Part shown: piece by piece, positions 1-9,207 of the stretch
Layout of the letters: every line of letters starts with the position of its first letter
Position numbering within the stretch: position 1 is the stretch's first letter
DNA from: Methylosinus trichosporium OB3b
GTDB lineage: Bacteria; Pseudomonadota; Alphaproteobacteria; Rhizobiales; Beijerinckiaceae
Assembly (NCBI RefSeq): GCF_002752655.1
Contig: NZ_CP023739.1
Coordinates: 1 to 64,000 of the forward strand
Direction: 5' to 3'
DNA length: 64,000 nt
Program-made: the position numbers and the translations under genes
The notes under the pieces: generated by a model
Databases searched by the model: none
What the model was told of the DNA's origin: nothing
What the model saw: only the letters and a program-made list of their open reading frames with translations

Positions 1-537
1 ATGAAACGCGCCCTCGCCATTCTCGCTGTCTCCCTCGTCGCGGCCTACGAACCGGCGCGCGCCGCCGACGATCTGGCGAAAGGAACCTTCGTCAAGGCGT
101 GCATCGACACGGCCGCGCACGCCCACTCGATCCCTGCCGAGGTTCTGCTAATCCTTCTGAATGTCGAGAATGGGCGGCTCGGTGCGGTGAGCCAGAACAA
201 GAACGACACCGTCGACATCGGGCCGATGCAGGTCAACCAGATCTGGTTGCCGAAGCTCGCGGAACATTGGCGCGCGTCGCGAGAGGCTGCCTATCGCGCT
301 TTGCGCGACGAGTTCTGCGCCAATGTCGAAGGCGGGGCCTGGATTCTTCGACAGGCGCTCGACGAGGCGGATGGAGATCTCTGGGAGGGTATCGGGCTCT
401 ATCATTCGCACAATCAACGACACAAGACCGCCTACCTCCGCCTGGTCCTGGCGCAGGGTAGGCGTCTGCAGCGGCAGGCCGTCGCCGAGGCGGGCGTGGC
501 CGAACGACGCGCCGCTGTCACCATTGGAGCGAGGTGA
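1..537 (+). CDS. Lytic transglycosylase, VirB1-like, of the transfer apparatus
   Basis: Secreted muramidase-type enzyme (178 aa) expected to open peptidoglycan for the conjugation machine in the periplasm. A signal peptide ends about residue 21 (AARAAD-type site). The SLT fold is seen in VENGRLG (candidate catalytic Glu near residue 56) and the family motif GPMQVN near residue 75. The ATG is the first base of the window, so an upstream start cannot be excluded, but the signal peptide argues that it is the true one. Its stop overlaps the DotM-like gene by a GTGA junction, so it belongs to the transfer operon. Confidence 0.8.
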   Translation: MKRALAILAVSLVAAYEPARAADDLAKGTFVKACIDTAAHAHSIPAEVLLILLNVENGRLGAVSQNKNDTVDIGPMQVNQIWLPKLAEHWRASREAAYRALRDEFCANVEGGAWILRQALDEADGDLWEGIGLYHSHNQRHKTAYLRLVLAQGRRLQRQAVAEAGVAERRAAVTIGAR

Positions 538-1670
538 TGTCTGTTTCGCACTCTTCGCAGGAGAATGTGAGCGATGGCGCCGCCTTTTTGATGAGCGTCG
601 CCGTCTTCATTGTCGGCGTCGGCGTCGGCGGCTGGTATCTCTGGGACGAGCAGCACGCCGCGATCAGCGCGATCGTCATGCAGGGCCTGCACGGCCAAAT
701 GAGATTCATCCATCTGTTCACCGATCGCTACGACGTCGCCGACGCGCAGCTGCTCGCGACCAATCCCGCGACGGTGAAATTTCCGCAGCTGCTGCGGCTC
801 GCCCGCGAGGTCGGGCGCTTCTTTCTCCTGCCCTCGATCGGCGTCACTCTGGCTCTCGCCGCCATGTGCGCGAGCCGCGCCGGGGCGAAGCGCTTTTCCC
901 GGCCGCTCGATCTCGAAGCCTTGATGCGCGAGCAACTTCGATCCTTTCGGACGCCCTCCGCCTTCGTGCGCAGGCGGTTGGGGCTGGTCGATATCGACCA
1001 GGCCAAGCCGCGTCCCGCCGATCGCGCTTTGACCCGCACCGAATGGATCGAGCGCTGGGCCACAGACGACAAGGGCGCCTTCATCGAGGGCGCGGCGCGG
1101 GCGGAGCTCACGCGTCAGCTCGGCTGGGCGAGGCGCGAGCCGGAAGATGCGCCGCCGCATGTCCGGTGCATATTGGCGGCTTTTGCCCTGCATCGCGCCC
1201 GACGCCGCGACGAAGCGCAGCGCTATCTCGGCGATCTCTCGTCGGCGCTGGGGATGACCGGCAAGGAAGGGCGAGCAGGCCCCGATCGGGCGCTCGCATT
1301 CCCGTCCGCCGTGATCGAGCGGGCCGATCATTGGATGGGCGAACGAGATTTACGCCAGCCTCTGGTCGAGACGATGGCGGCGCATGGGTTCACCACACCG
1401 GCCGCCATGAGCGCTCTCCTCGCGGCGCGGGCGGAAGGGGGCGTTCTCCCGCCGGCGCAATTCGGATTCCTGAAGCTCGTCGATCGACGGCTGTGGTACG
1501 CGCTGCACTCCTTGGGCTATCCGGCGGATATGTTCGACCCTCTTCTTCACCCGACGCCGCTCGTCGAAGCGATCGCGGCGCGCGACCATTGGGCTTCCGA
1601 ATTGCTCGCGGGCGCGCCCTTGCGCGCGGCTGCGATCGACCATGCGCTCGCGGCGGTGCGGAAGGTCTGA
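537..1670 (+). CDS. DotM/IcmP-like (TrbA-like) type IVB secretion/conjugation protein
   Basis: Inner-membrane partner of the coupling ATPase in I-type type IV secretion. Two membrane segments (about residues 15-37 and 95-115) are followed by a cytosolic domain with family features: PPHVRCILAAFALHRARR near residue 205 and LKLVDRRLWYALHSLG near residue 320. At 377 aa it is close to Legionella DotM (about 380). ATG at 537 has GGAG 7 bases upstream; a GTG at 534 overlaps the previous stop and is an alternative. The order DotM, small protein, DotL matches trbA-trbB-trbC of IncI plasmids, although the middle gene is not recognisably TrbB. Confidence 0.82.
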   Translation: MSVSHSSQENVSDGAAFLMSVAVFIVGVGVGGWYLWDEQHAAISAIVMQGLHGQMRFIHLFTDRYDVADAQLLATNPATVKFPQLLRLAREVGRFFLLPSIGVTLALAAMCASRAGAKRFSRPLDLEALMREQLRSFRTPSAFVRRRLGLVDIDQAKPRPADRALTRTEWIERWATDDKGAFIEGAARAELTRQLGWARREPEDAPPHVRCILAAFALHRARRRDEAQRYLGDLSSALGMTGKEGRAGPDRALAFPSAVIERADHWMGERDLRQPLVETMAAHGFTTPAAMSALLAARAEGGVLPPAQFGFLKLVDRRLWYALHSLGYPADMFDPLLHPTPLVEAIAARDHWASELLAGAPLRAAAIDHALAAVRKV

Positions 1671-1734
1671 AGCGCCTTCTCTTTCGCGCGGCTCGGTACG
1701 AACATGAGGTTCAGGAAAGATCGAGGAGGCCCTG

Positions 1735-2172
1735 ATGGACGAATCCGTTCCCACGCAAGAGACCAAGGCCGTGTCGGAGCCGCCGCATATTCACATCGAC
1801 GTTCATGTGCATCTGGACGGCGCGATCGTCGCGACCTCGGCCGGCCAGCGTGACGCCCTCGGCGCCGAGATCGAACGTCGCAGCGCGCCCCCCTCGCCGA
1901 CGAGGCGGTCATTGCTCACGACGCTGCTCGTCGGATTCGGCGTGTCGGCCGTCGGCTATGTGGGCTTTCGGGCGGGAAGCGTCCCGTCTCAGCAAAAGTT
2001 CTTCGGCATGAACCAGGCGGCGGTTTCGCTGGAGCCGGCCGCGCCGGCGTCGACGCCATTGCCGGAGGCGCTTGCGCGCGACCTGCAGCGGCCCCCGCAG
2101 ATCACGCCCGCTCCGGGCGCATCGGCCGATGCCGGCCGATCCGGTCCCGCCGCCTTCGGGCTGCAACAATGA
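1735..2172 (+). CDS. Small membrane protein of the DotM-DotL operon
   Basis: 145 aa, not recognised. It has a polar N-terminus rich in His (PPHIHIDVHVHLDG near residue 18), one membrane segment about residues 60-80 after RRSLL, and a Pro/Ala-rich C-terminal tail, giving a single-pass topology. AGGAGG lies 6 bases before the ATG. It sits between the DotM-like and DotL-like genes, where IncI plasmids carry TrbB, but there is no thioredoxin CxxC motif, so it is a different protein. A role in the coupling complex is inferred only from position. Confidence 0.65.
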   Translation: MDESVPTQETKAVSEPPHIHIDVHVHLDGAIVATSAGQRDALGAEIERRSAPPSPTRRSLLTTLLVGFGVSAVGYVGFRAGSVPSQQKFFGMNQAAVSLEPAAPASTPLPEALARDLQRPPQITPAPGASADAGRSGPAAFGLQQ

Positions 2173-2200
2173 CGGGAGCCCCATCGTCGCGGAGAGCGGC

Positions 2201-4519
2201 ATGATCCCGCGCGAGATTTCCGGTCCGCAGGAAAGGTTCGAACGATCGGGCGCGCAAGCGCTGCGCGATCTGCGGCCGATGTCGACGCGCCTCTGGGGCT
2301 CGCTGATGAGCGAGTTTTCCGGCGCCGTTCTCTGCGTCGGGGCCGGACTCATGCTGCTGGAGCCCGCTTCGGTCGATCTGATTCTCCCGGCGGCGATCGG
2401 CTACGCGGCCCTCGTCCTGACGCGGCGCGTCGAGCTGCCGATGCGGCTTCCAAAGAGCGCCGGTGTCGCGGACTGGAACTATCCCGATCCCAAGAATCGC
2501 GCGCCGCGCATGGCGGCGGGCATCATCTATCTCGGCCGCGACATCGCCGGCCGGGAATTGTGGATCACCGCCGAGGACGGGCGGCAGCATGCGACCATTC
2601 CAGGGACGACCGGCGCCGGCAAGACGACCGCGATTTTGGGCTTCGTCTCCAATTCGCTGACCCATGCGAGCGGCTTCGTTCTCGTCGATGGCAAGGCCGA
2701 CCACACATTGTTCGGCGAGGTGATGGCGCTCGCGCGGCGGTTCGGTCGCGAGGACGATGTGCTGCATCTCAATCTCCTGGTCGCCAGCGGGAACAAGGAG
2801 AGCAATAGCTTCAATCCCTTCGCCACGGGCAACGCCGACGCGATCCGCGAGATGGTGGTGAGCCAGCTCGGCGAGCAAGCCGCCAATGATTCGAACGGCG
2901 TCTTCCGTAGCCGCGCCGTCGCCTTGATCGGGGCGGTGATCCCCGTCCTGACTTGGATCCGAGACCACGCCGGCGTTCCGATCGACATCGAGAAGATCCG
3001 CGACGCGCTCGAATTACGCGTGATCTGGAAGCTCGCCGTCAAGGGTCACTATGAATTGCGCGACCCCGCGACCGGGAAGGCGAAGGACATTCCGCTCGAT
3101 CTGCCGCAGGACGTGGTCTATCCGCTGCTCGCCTATCTCGGCGAGCTTCCCGGCTATGACACGGACCTCGATTACAACAAGCAGAAATCCGACGATCCGT
3201 CCAAGCAGCACGGCTATGCGCGGTTTTATTTCACCGAGATGTTCACGCAGCTCGGCGTGTCGCTCGGGCATATATTCAAGGTCGAGCAGGGCGACATCGA
3301 CATGCGCGACGTGGTCTTGAACCGGCGCATTCTCGTCGTCTCCCTGCCGGCGCTGGAGAACTCCTCCGACACATTGGCGGGCCTCGGCAAGATCGTGGTG
3401 ACGTCGCTCCGCGGCATGATGGCGCAAATGCTCGGCATGCCGAAAGAGATGCTCGGGATGGAAGCGCCCTATCATATCGTTCTGGACGAGCTCGCCTATT
3501 ATGCGACGAGCGATCTCGACCGGATGATGGCGCAGGGGCGCAGCCTCAACATCGCCTTCTGGCTCGGCTTTCAGGAGGTTTCGGGGATCTTCGCGCGGCT
3601 AGGCGAGAAGACCTATACGCTGCTCGGCAACGCCAATCTGACCGCGGCGATGCGCCAGCAGGACGCCAATCGCACCCGCGAATGGATCGAGGAGACCTCG
3701 GGCATGACGGATGTGGCGCAGGCGACGAGCTTTCGCGGCGGCGACATCGGCGTCTATCACGACACGCGGCAGGCCGATGTGCGTCAAGTGTCGCGGGTGA
3801 ACTGGCGCGACCTGCAGAGCCTTATCGAGGGCGAGGCGATCATGCTGTTCGGCGGCCGCCGCATCTACGCCAAGGTTTTTCACGCGAATGTCGACAATTC
3901 GGGCCCCAAGCGCCTCGTCAGGCGGATATCCCTCGCACCGCCGGCCCACGCCGAGCTGGAGGCGAGGCTCGACACGATCCGCGAAATCGCGGCCAGAATC
4001 GAGAATGGGATCGTCGCCGCCGGAGGCCGCGAGCCCATGGCGCCGACGTTGAGGGCGATATTCGACGCCTTTCGGCTCGCGAAGGCGAATGGAGGCGATC
4101 GAGACGCCTGCGTCGAAGCGGCGATCCGCGCGGCGGGCGAGGTTCCGTTTGTCGCGCGCGAGGAGCGACAGGGCGCGGGGGCGCGCTTTTCTCTCATGCT
4201 GAAGTCGGCGCTGCGCGGAACGAAAGGCGAGGCCACGGGGGAGGTTTGGCCTGTCGAACCATTCGACAAGGCGCTCTTCGAGAAGGTGCTCGAAATCGAG
4301 GCGGCGATCGGCGAGGATGGACCAGCGGCTAGGGAGAGGGCCTCGGCTCTTCTGGGCAAGATCGAGGTGGCATTGCAGGAGTCCGAGGGGACGTTGCCCA
4401 CGCGGGAAAATCGGGAGAAGCTGCAGGCGGACTTGGCCACGGTCACGGCGGTGATCGTTGGAGGAGCCGAGGCAGCGGAAAATCCGGCGGCGCGGCGGCG
4501 GGCGGAGATTTCCCCTTGA
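2201..4519 (+). CDS. DotL/IcmO-like (TrbC-like) type IVB coupling ATPase
   Basis: Hexameric coupling protein that hands relaxase-DNA to the secretion channel. With the chosen ATG it is 772 aa, close to DotL (783). Two membrane segments occur near residues 35-75. Walker A is GTTGAGKT near residue 137, followed by VDGKADHTLFGEV and ARRFGREDD, both typical of DotL; the Walker B-type stretch is IVLDELAYY near residue 427. An upstream ATG at 2072 would overlap the previous gene by 101 bases; 2201 has GGAG 6 bases before it and is preferred. The C-terminal 200 residues are variable and may be the adaptor-binding region. Confidence 0.88.
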   Translation: MIPREISGPQERFERSGAQALRDLRPMSTRLWGSLMSEFSGAVLCVGAGLMLLEPASVDLILPAAIGYAALVLTRRVELPMRLPKSAGVADWNYPDPKNRAPRMAAGIIYLGRDIAGRELWITAEDGRQHATIPGTTGAGKTTAILGFVSNSLTHASGFVLVDGKADHTLFGEVMALARRFGREDDVLHLNLLVASGNKESNSFNPFATGNADAIREMVVSQLGEQAANDSNGVFRSRAVALIGAVIPVLTWIRDHAGVPIDIEKIRDALELRVIWKLAVKGHYELRDPATGKAKDIPLDLPQDVVYPLLAYLGELPGYDTDLDYNKQKSDDPSKQHGYARFYFTEMFTQLGVSLGHIFKVEQGDIDMRDVVLNRRILVVSLPALENSSDTLAGLGKIVVTSLRGMMAQMLGMPKEMLGMEAPYHIVLDELAYYATSDLDRMMAQGRSLNIAFWLGFQEVSGIFARLGEKTYTLLGNANLTAAMRQQDANRTREWIEETSGMTDVAQATSFRGGDIGVYHDTRQADVRQVSRVNWRDLQSLIEGEAIMLFGGRRIYAKVFHANVDNSGPKRLVRRISLAPPAHAELEARLDTIREIAARIENGIVAAGGREPMAPTLRAIFDAFRLAKANGGDRDACVEAAIRAAGEVPFVAREERQGAGARFSLMLKSALRGTKGEATGEVWPVEPFDKALFEKVLEIEAAIGEDGPAARERASALLGKIEVALQESEGTLPTRENREKLQADLATVTAVIVGGAEAAENPAARRRAEISP

Positions 4520-4662
4520 GGGCGCCGGCGCGGCTTGTCGACCTCGAGTGTGTCGCGGCGCTGGCGCCGCTCTACGTCCTATCGAGCGCGCTCGCCGGCT
4601 GCGACGACAAGGAGAGATTCCCGCAGGCTCGACAATGGGCGCGCCGAAAGGAGACGCGATGA
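4516..4662 (+). CDS. Possible 48-residue lipoprotein, translationally coupled
   Basis: A TTG codon overlaps the DotL stop (TTGA) and the stop overlaps the next ATG (ATGA), so the ORF exactly fills the gap between two genes. The peptide has two early Arg, a hydrophobic stretch and a lipobox-like LAGC followed by Asp-Asp (residues 26-31), as expected for an inner-membrane-retained lipoprotein. Small lipoproteins in transfer operons are often entry-exclusion factors (TrbK, Eex); that role is inference. Against it: Asp and Glu lie near residue 10 in the leader, the start is TTG and there is no strong ribosome site. Confidence 0.4.
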   Translation: MRAPARLVDLECVAALAPLYVLSSALAGCDDKERFPQARQWARRKETR

Positions 4663-5231
4663 ACGGCGACCGCGGCGCGGGGATCAGCAATTTTATCGAG
4701 GGGATATCGGGCGGCAATGGCGCCCTTCTGGTCGCGCTCAGCGTCCTCCTTCTGGCGCTTCTCGCGTTCATCGCCTTGGTCGACCGTCGGCCTGCCTATC
4801 GGCGTGGGCGATTTCTCACGGCCAATGAAAAACGGTTCCTGAGCGTCTTGGACGAGGCGGTCGGGGAGGGCTTTCGCGTGTTCGCACAGGTGCGGCTCGC
4901 CGAGCTGGTCGACGTCGATCTTCGGGTGAGAAATTCGAAAAGGCGTGCGGCGATGAACAAGGTGTTCGGAAAGAGCATCGATTTCGTCATCTGCAATTCC
5001 ACCACCTTGGAACCCGTTGCAGCCATCGAATTGGACGACAGGACTCATGCGCTCCCGCATCGCAGGGAGCGCGACATATTCGTCGACGCGGTATTCGGGG
5101 AGATCGGAATTCCGCTACTGCGGGCGAGGGCGCGGCGCGCTTACTCCGTGGCGATGCTCGAACCTATGCTGCGAGAGGCCGGCGTCGTTAGAATGGCCCG
5201 ACCCGATCTCAGATCGATCGAGCGAGGATGA
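4659..5231 (+). CDS. Membrane-anchored DUF2726-type protein
   Basis: 190 aa. One membrane segment about residues 24-44, then a cytosolic domain resembling DUF2726 (a restriction-endonuclease-like fold): ANEKRFLSVLDEAV, VRLAELVDVD, KSIDFVICN and VAAIELDDRTH, with an Asp and Glu-Leu-Asp-Asp arrangement reminiscent of PD-(D/E)XK sites. AAAGGAGA lies just before ATG 4659, and that ATG overlaps the preceding small ORF stop; an earlier in-frame ATG at 4635 lacks such a site. Related domains occur near conjugation genes; whether it cuts DNA is not known. Confidence 0.72.
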   Translation: MNGDRGAGISNFIEGISGGNGALLVALSVLLLALLAFIALVDRRPAYRRGRFLTANEKRFLSVLDEAVGEGFRVFAQVRLAELVDVDLRVRNSKRRAAMNKVFGKSIDFVICNSTTLEPVAAIELDDRTHALPHRRERDIFVDAVFGEIGIPLLRARARRAYSVAMLEPMLREAGVVRMARPDLRSIERG

Positions 5232-5278
5232 GACGTCCACTCATCAGGGCGCGTCAAAATTCAGGGGAGCAATATCGA

Positions 5279-6010
5279 ATGCCCTTCCGACAGTCGCTTT
5301 ACGCCGGCGTCTTCGCTTTGGCGGCGCTCGGCCCCGCGATGGCGGCCGAACCGGTCGAGATACATTTCGCCCCTGCCGAAAACCTGGAGCGCTTCGATGT
5401 GGCGCTGCTACGCGCAGCGCGCTCGACCATCGATCTGGCCGCCTATGTGCTGACGGACTGGCCCGTCATCGACGCGTTGATCGACGCCCATCGGCGTGGC
5501 GTCGCGATCAGGGTCGTTCTCGACCCCAGCCAAGGGAGCGATCTCGACCGCCTGCGAGAGGTTTCGCAGAACCTTCGCGTCAGCCCGCCCGGTCCATTCA
5601 TGCATCTGAAATCCTATTCGGTCGATGGCGCGTTGCTGCGTTCGGGCTCGGCGAATTTGACGGCGTCGGGCCTCAAACAGCAGGACAATGATCTCCTCGT
5701 CATCCGCGATCGAGCGGCCGTGCAAGCCTTCGCGGCGCGCTTCGAGCAGATCTGGGCGGCGGCGAAGCCGGTGGGCGCGCCCAGGCCGGTTTTCGCATCG
5801 CGGTCCATCGCTTCGAATACGGCGAAGGCAACGGCGCCGGCGAACTGCGAGATCAAAGGGAACATCAATCGCAATGGCGAGCGGATATTTCATAAGCCGG
5901 GCGAAACGCTTTACGACCGCGTCAAGGTCGACCAGAGCGCCGGAGAACGGTGGTTCTGCTCGGAGCAAGAGGCGATCGCCGCCGGATGGAGGCATGCCGC
6001 CGAACGTTGA
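5279..6010 (+). CDS. Secreted phospholipase D-family nuclease with C-terminal sunset-like domain
   Basis: 243 aa, exported by a signal peptide ending near residue 22 (AMAAEP). One HKD motif is visible: HLKSYSVD followed by GSANLT, about residues 110-130, as in the pKM101 Nuc endonuclease that dimerises to form one active site. The last 55 residues (GNINRNGERIFHKPG to the C-terminus, with WFCSEQEAIAAGW) match a small domain often attached to secreted nucleases. ATG 5279 has AGGGGAG upstream; an ATG at 5228 overlapping the previous stop would spoil the signal peptide. It ends the transfer operon and converges on the relaxase gene. Confidence 0.8.
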   Translation: MPFRQSLYAGVFALAALGPAMAAEPVEIHFAPAENLERFDVALLRAARSTIDLAAYVLTDWPVIDALIDAHRRGVAIRVVLDPSQGSDLDRLREVSQNLRVSPPGPFMHLKSYSVDGALLRSGSANLTASGLKQQDNDLLVIRDRAAVQAFAARFEQIWAAAKPVGAPRPVFASRSIASNTAKATAPANCEIKGNINRNGERIFHKPGETLYDRVKVDQSAGERWFCSEQEAIAAGWRHAAER

Positions 6011-6033
6011 GGCGCGGCTCGGGGGCGGATCGC

Positions 6034-9000
6034 TCACGCGCCGGGCGACGGAGATGACGGACGCGCCGGAGCATTGGCCGGCGCCGTTTCTTCGATCGAG
6101 CGATAATCGGGGAGCCGCTGGGAATGTTTGCCGCGGAGCGCCGTCTCGACGCTCGCCACCGCGTCGTCGAGAATCGCCGCGTTTCCTTTCGCGACTTCCG
6201 CGATTGCGGCGATGTGAGGCGCAACTTCGTCGGCTGCGATCTTCGAGCGCACGCGTTCCCGCGCTTTTCGGCCGGGATCTTTGGCATCGTCGGGGCGCCT
6301 GTGAAACGTGCGGCCCTGCTCGATGAAAGAATCGATCGACCGCTCTCGCGTGCGCCGGCAGGCCTCGACAAGATCGAGGGCGAGCGACTTATAGGGCTTG
6401 GAGGCCATATCGGCGGCAACTCGTTTCCAAAGGTCTTCGGCGCTGATCGGCTTGGCGTCGCCGAGCGCTCGGCTTCTCCTCTCGGCCTCATGGACGGCCG
6501 CTTCGGAAATCATCGTCCAGGTCGTGCCCCTGGCGCGGCTTTCCGCGACATAGGCTTTGAAGGCCGTGATGCCGGCGCTGCCGCGCGGCAGCGCATCGAT
6601 ATGCTCGTCCGAGGTGACGCCTTGCGCCGCGTCGATCGTGAGCGCGTGGCCGAAGCCGAGCATCAGCCTTTTGCTCACAGGGTCGATCAGACGGCGCCAC
6701 TCGACCTCGCCGACCTGGCCCTTGGCGTTTTTCAGGAGGAGGCCGCCGGCGGTCTTGCCCATCACCTTCACGACATGGCCGTTATAGCCGATCGGGCCGT
6801 CCTTGCCGTCGATCTTCGACCATGTGTAGCGATAGAGCCGCAGATGGTCGCCGGTGGCGATCGGCAGATCGAAGGCGTGCGGCTCCTTCGCGCCGCGCGG
6901 CGCGATCGCCTTGTAAATCGTCTCGTCGGCGCCGATCTCCCCGCGCCCTTTGAGCCGCGTCCGGATCGCCATGCTGATCGCGGCGGCGTCCTCATTGGTC
7001 GGAGCGGAAATGGTGATCCCGCGCTTCGAGCCGGCGGCGTTCAGATTGTCGCGCCGGCTCACATAGAAATCGGCGATCTTTGCGGCGACCTGATCGAAGT
7101 CTCCGCCGACCAGCATGGCCGTTCCGTCGACGCGCTTCATAGCAAGGGCGGTCCCGGCCTCGGAGTCACGGAACATGCCGGCGATCTTGCGGCCGCGCCG
7201 ATCGACCTGACGGACGGCGGTGAGCAGTTCCGGCTGCGCCGATTTCGGCAGGGCGCGACGCAGGATTTCGATCGTGTCACCCGCTTCGATCGCCTGCGCC
7301 TGCTCGCGGTCGCCCAGCGCCTTTATGGTCATGCCGGTCTCGGCCTGCAGCTCGAGCAGCCGCAGCATCGGCCGTGGCGCGATCTGGCTGATCTCGTCGA
7401 TGACGAGGATCGTGTTGCGGGTCGGGACGAATTCGCCCGCGTCGACGGATTTGAGGAAAGGTTCGAGCGCCCGGGTCTGCGCGATGCCGGCGTCCTGCAG
7501 CTGGTCGGCCTGTCGCCACGCGGTCGAGACGCCGACGAGCTCGCGGCCCGCGGCCTCGTAACGCGTGTCGGCCTTCCAGGCGGCGACGAGGGGCCGCAAC
7601 AGCGTGGATTTGCCCGCGCCGGCGACGCCGGTGAGGAGCGAGAGCGCGCCGCCCTGGCCGAGCGCATAGATCGCGGCCTTTTGAGCGGCTCCATGCTCCG
7701 GCTCGCTGTCGAAATCGAGGCCTGAAGCCTCTATGGCGCGGCGGATGTCGGCGGCCGCCAGCGCGCCGGACGTGTCGAGCGCCGCGCGCGCGGCATGGCC
7801 GCGGAGGCTCTCCTCGACACGGATTTGGGCGGAATTGGTGACGCGGAGCACCTGTCGCGGCTCGTCCTCGGCATTCTCGCGCTTCGCCCAGGCGGAGACG
7901 AGATCGACATGCTCGCCGTGAAGCTCGATGCCCTTGCGCTCGATCCGCTCGACGACCCGGTCGATATCCTTGACGCCGCCGGCGACGCCCACGCCGATCA
8001 ATCCGCGCGCCGCGTGGATACGAAGGCGGTCATGGTCGATGACGGCGGCCGTGTGGAATTCCTCGGCGATATGCTTCGCCGCGAAGGCATATGCCCGCTC
8101 GATCCGCTCCTCGCTCGGCAGCGCGTCGATCTTCACGCCTTCCATGACGGTGGCGTGTTCCCAGCCCATCGCCTCCGCCTGATCCCGCCAGATTTTGTGG
8201 TCGGTCTTCTCGCCATGCTTGGCGAGGCGCGCGGCCGCCGCCGCCTCGCGGAGAATCTCGGCTTTCTTTTCCGCAGATATGTCGTCCCAATCGAGCCCCT
8301 GGCCGGCCGCGAAGGCCTTGGCGTTGCGCAGAACCTGATGCGCGCTCTTGCTGAAGGCCTCATTGGCGAATTGCGGGATGGCGAGGATGACGGCGGCTTG
8401 CTCCTTCTCGTCATAGGCGACGCGGATGCCGAGCGTGCGCAGCTCATCGGCGAGGACGGCCTGGGCGAAGGCGCCGAACTCATGGACGCGGGCGTGGAGG
8501 CGCTGTGTGTCGAGCGATCCGATATGGCCTTCGCCGGTAACGACGAGATTGAACAGCGCATTGTGGATGTGGTCGTGCGGATCGCCGGCGATCGGCGCTT
8601 CGAGGAGATAGGTCGCGCCCGCGCGTCCGTCCTGGACCGGCAGGGTCGGGCGGGCGATGTAATGTCGGAAGCTGACCCAGCCGACGGCGCCGGGATCCGC
8701 GCCGTTCTCCCCCGCGCGCCCGCGCCGCGCCCAGCCGATTTCACGGGCGACGTAGCGCATCGCCGCGTCATTGGCGCGATAGATGGCGTTGCGGATGGCG
8801 GCCGCTTCCGCTGGATCCTGCGCGAATTCGGCGGCGAGCGTCACGGATTTGTGCGGCGAGAAGGTGAAGTCGTAACCGCTGATTTCTCTCTTGTGCTTGG
8901 ACCAGGCCTCTCCCCTATCCGCACGCTTGCCTTCGAACAGCCGATCGAGCTCCTCGTCCTTGGGCGCGCGGTGAGAATTGATGCCGAGCGCTCGGGCGAT

Positions 9001-9204
9001 GGAGAGCGGCATGTCCGGCCGCCAAGCCGGCCCCGCGTCGCGGCCGGTGTAATAGCTGGTGAGACGCGACCCCGGCTCCAGCTGCTGCTGGCCGAGCGCC
9101 TCTGATGTCTGCTCGGCCGGCTGCGGGCCGAGCCGCGCCTCGGTGAAATACATGCGGACGAGCTTGCCATCGGAGGCGGCGGCGAATTTGCGGAAAGTGA
9201 TCAT
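6034..9204 (-). CDS. MobF-family conjugative relaxase-helicase (TrwC/TraI-like)
   Basis: 1056 aa. The N-terminal TrwC relaxase domain (to about residue 330) has TSYYTGRD, SGYDFTFSPHKSVTLAAEF and the metal-binding His cluster DPHDHIHNALF near residue 215; candidate nicking tyrosines are in TSYYTG (about 50-51). A helicase part follows: Walker A GVAGAGKST near residue 530, Walker B ILVIDEISQ near 610, and a UvrD_C_2-like segment DAAQGVTSDEH near 880. It would nick oriT and unwind the transferred strand. ATG 9204 lies 3 bases after the stop of the small upstream gene, so they are co-transcribed. The oriT may lie in 9526-10079. Confidence 0.9.
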   Translation of the reverse strand: MITFRKFAAASDGKLVRMYFTEARLGPQPAEQTSEALGQQQLEPGSRLTSYYTGRDAGPAWRPDMPLSIARALGINSHRAPKDEELDRLFEGKRADRGEAWSKHKREISGYDFTFSPHKSVTLAAEFAQDPAEAAAIRNAIYRANDAAMRYVAREIGWARRGRAGENGADPGAVGWVSFRHYIARPTLPVQDGRAGATYLLEAPIAGDPHDHIHNALFNLVVTGEGHIGSLDTQRLHARVHEFGAFAQAVLADELRTLGIRVAYDEKEQAAVILAIPQFANEAFSKSAHQVLRNAKAFAAGQGLDWDDISAEKKAEILREAAAAARLAKHGEKTDHKIWRDQAEAMGWEHATVMEGVKIDALPSEERIERAYAFAAKHIAEEFHTAAVIDHDRLRIHAARGLIGVGVAGGVKDIDRVVERIERKGIELHGEHVDLVSAWAKRENAEDEPRQVLRVTNSAQIRVEESLRGHAARAALDTSGALAAADIRRAIEASGLDFDSEPEHGAAQKAAIYALGQGGALSLLTGVAGAGKSTLLRPLVAAWKADTRYEAAGRELVGVSTAWRQADQLQDAGIAQTRALEPFLKSVDAGEFVPTRNTILVIDEISQIAPRPMLRLLELQAETGMTIKALGDREQAQAIEAGDTIEILRRALPKSAQPELLTAVRQVDRRGRKIAGMFRDSEAGTALAMKRVDGTAMLVGGDFDQVAAKIADFYVSRRDNLNAAGSKRGITISAPTNEDAAAISMAIRTRLKGRGEIGADETIYKAIAPRGAKEPHAFDLPIATGDHLRLYRYTWSKIDGKDGPIGYNGHVVKVMGKTAGGLLLKNAKGQVGEVEWRRLIDPVSKRLMLGFGHALTIDAAQGVTSDEHIDALPRGSAGITAFKAYVAESRARGTTWTMISEAAVHEAERRSRALGDAKPISAEDLWKRVAADMASKPYKSLALDLVEACRRTRERSIDSFIEQGRTFHRRPDDAKDPGRKARERVRSKIAADEVAPHIAAIAEVAKGNAAILDDAVASVETALRGKHSQRLPDYRSIEETAPANAPARPSSPSPGA

Positions 9205-9207
9205 CGG

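Noticed and set aside
323..1735. 470-codon plus-strand frame over the DotM-like gene
   Set aside because: Arg-rich product in another frame of a well-supported gene.
6124..9105. Long plus-strand frames opposite the MobF relaxase
   Set aside because: Shadows of the relaxase gene; no recognisable protein features.
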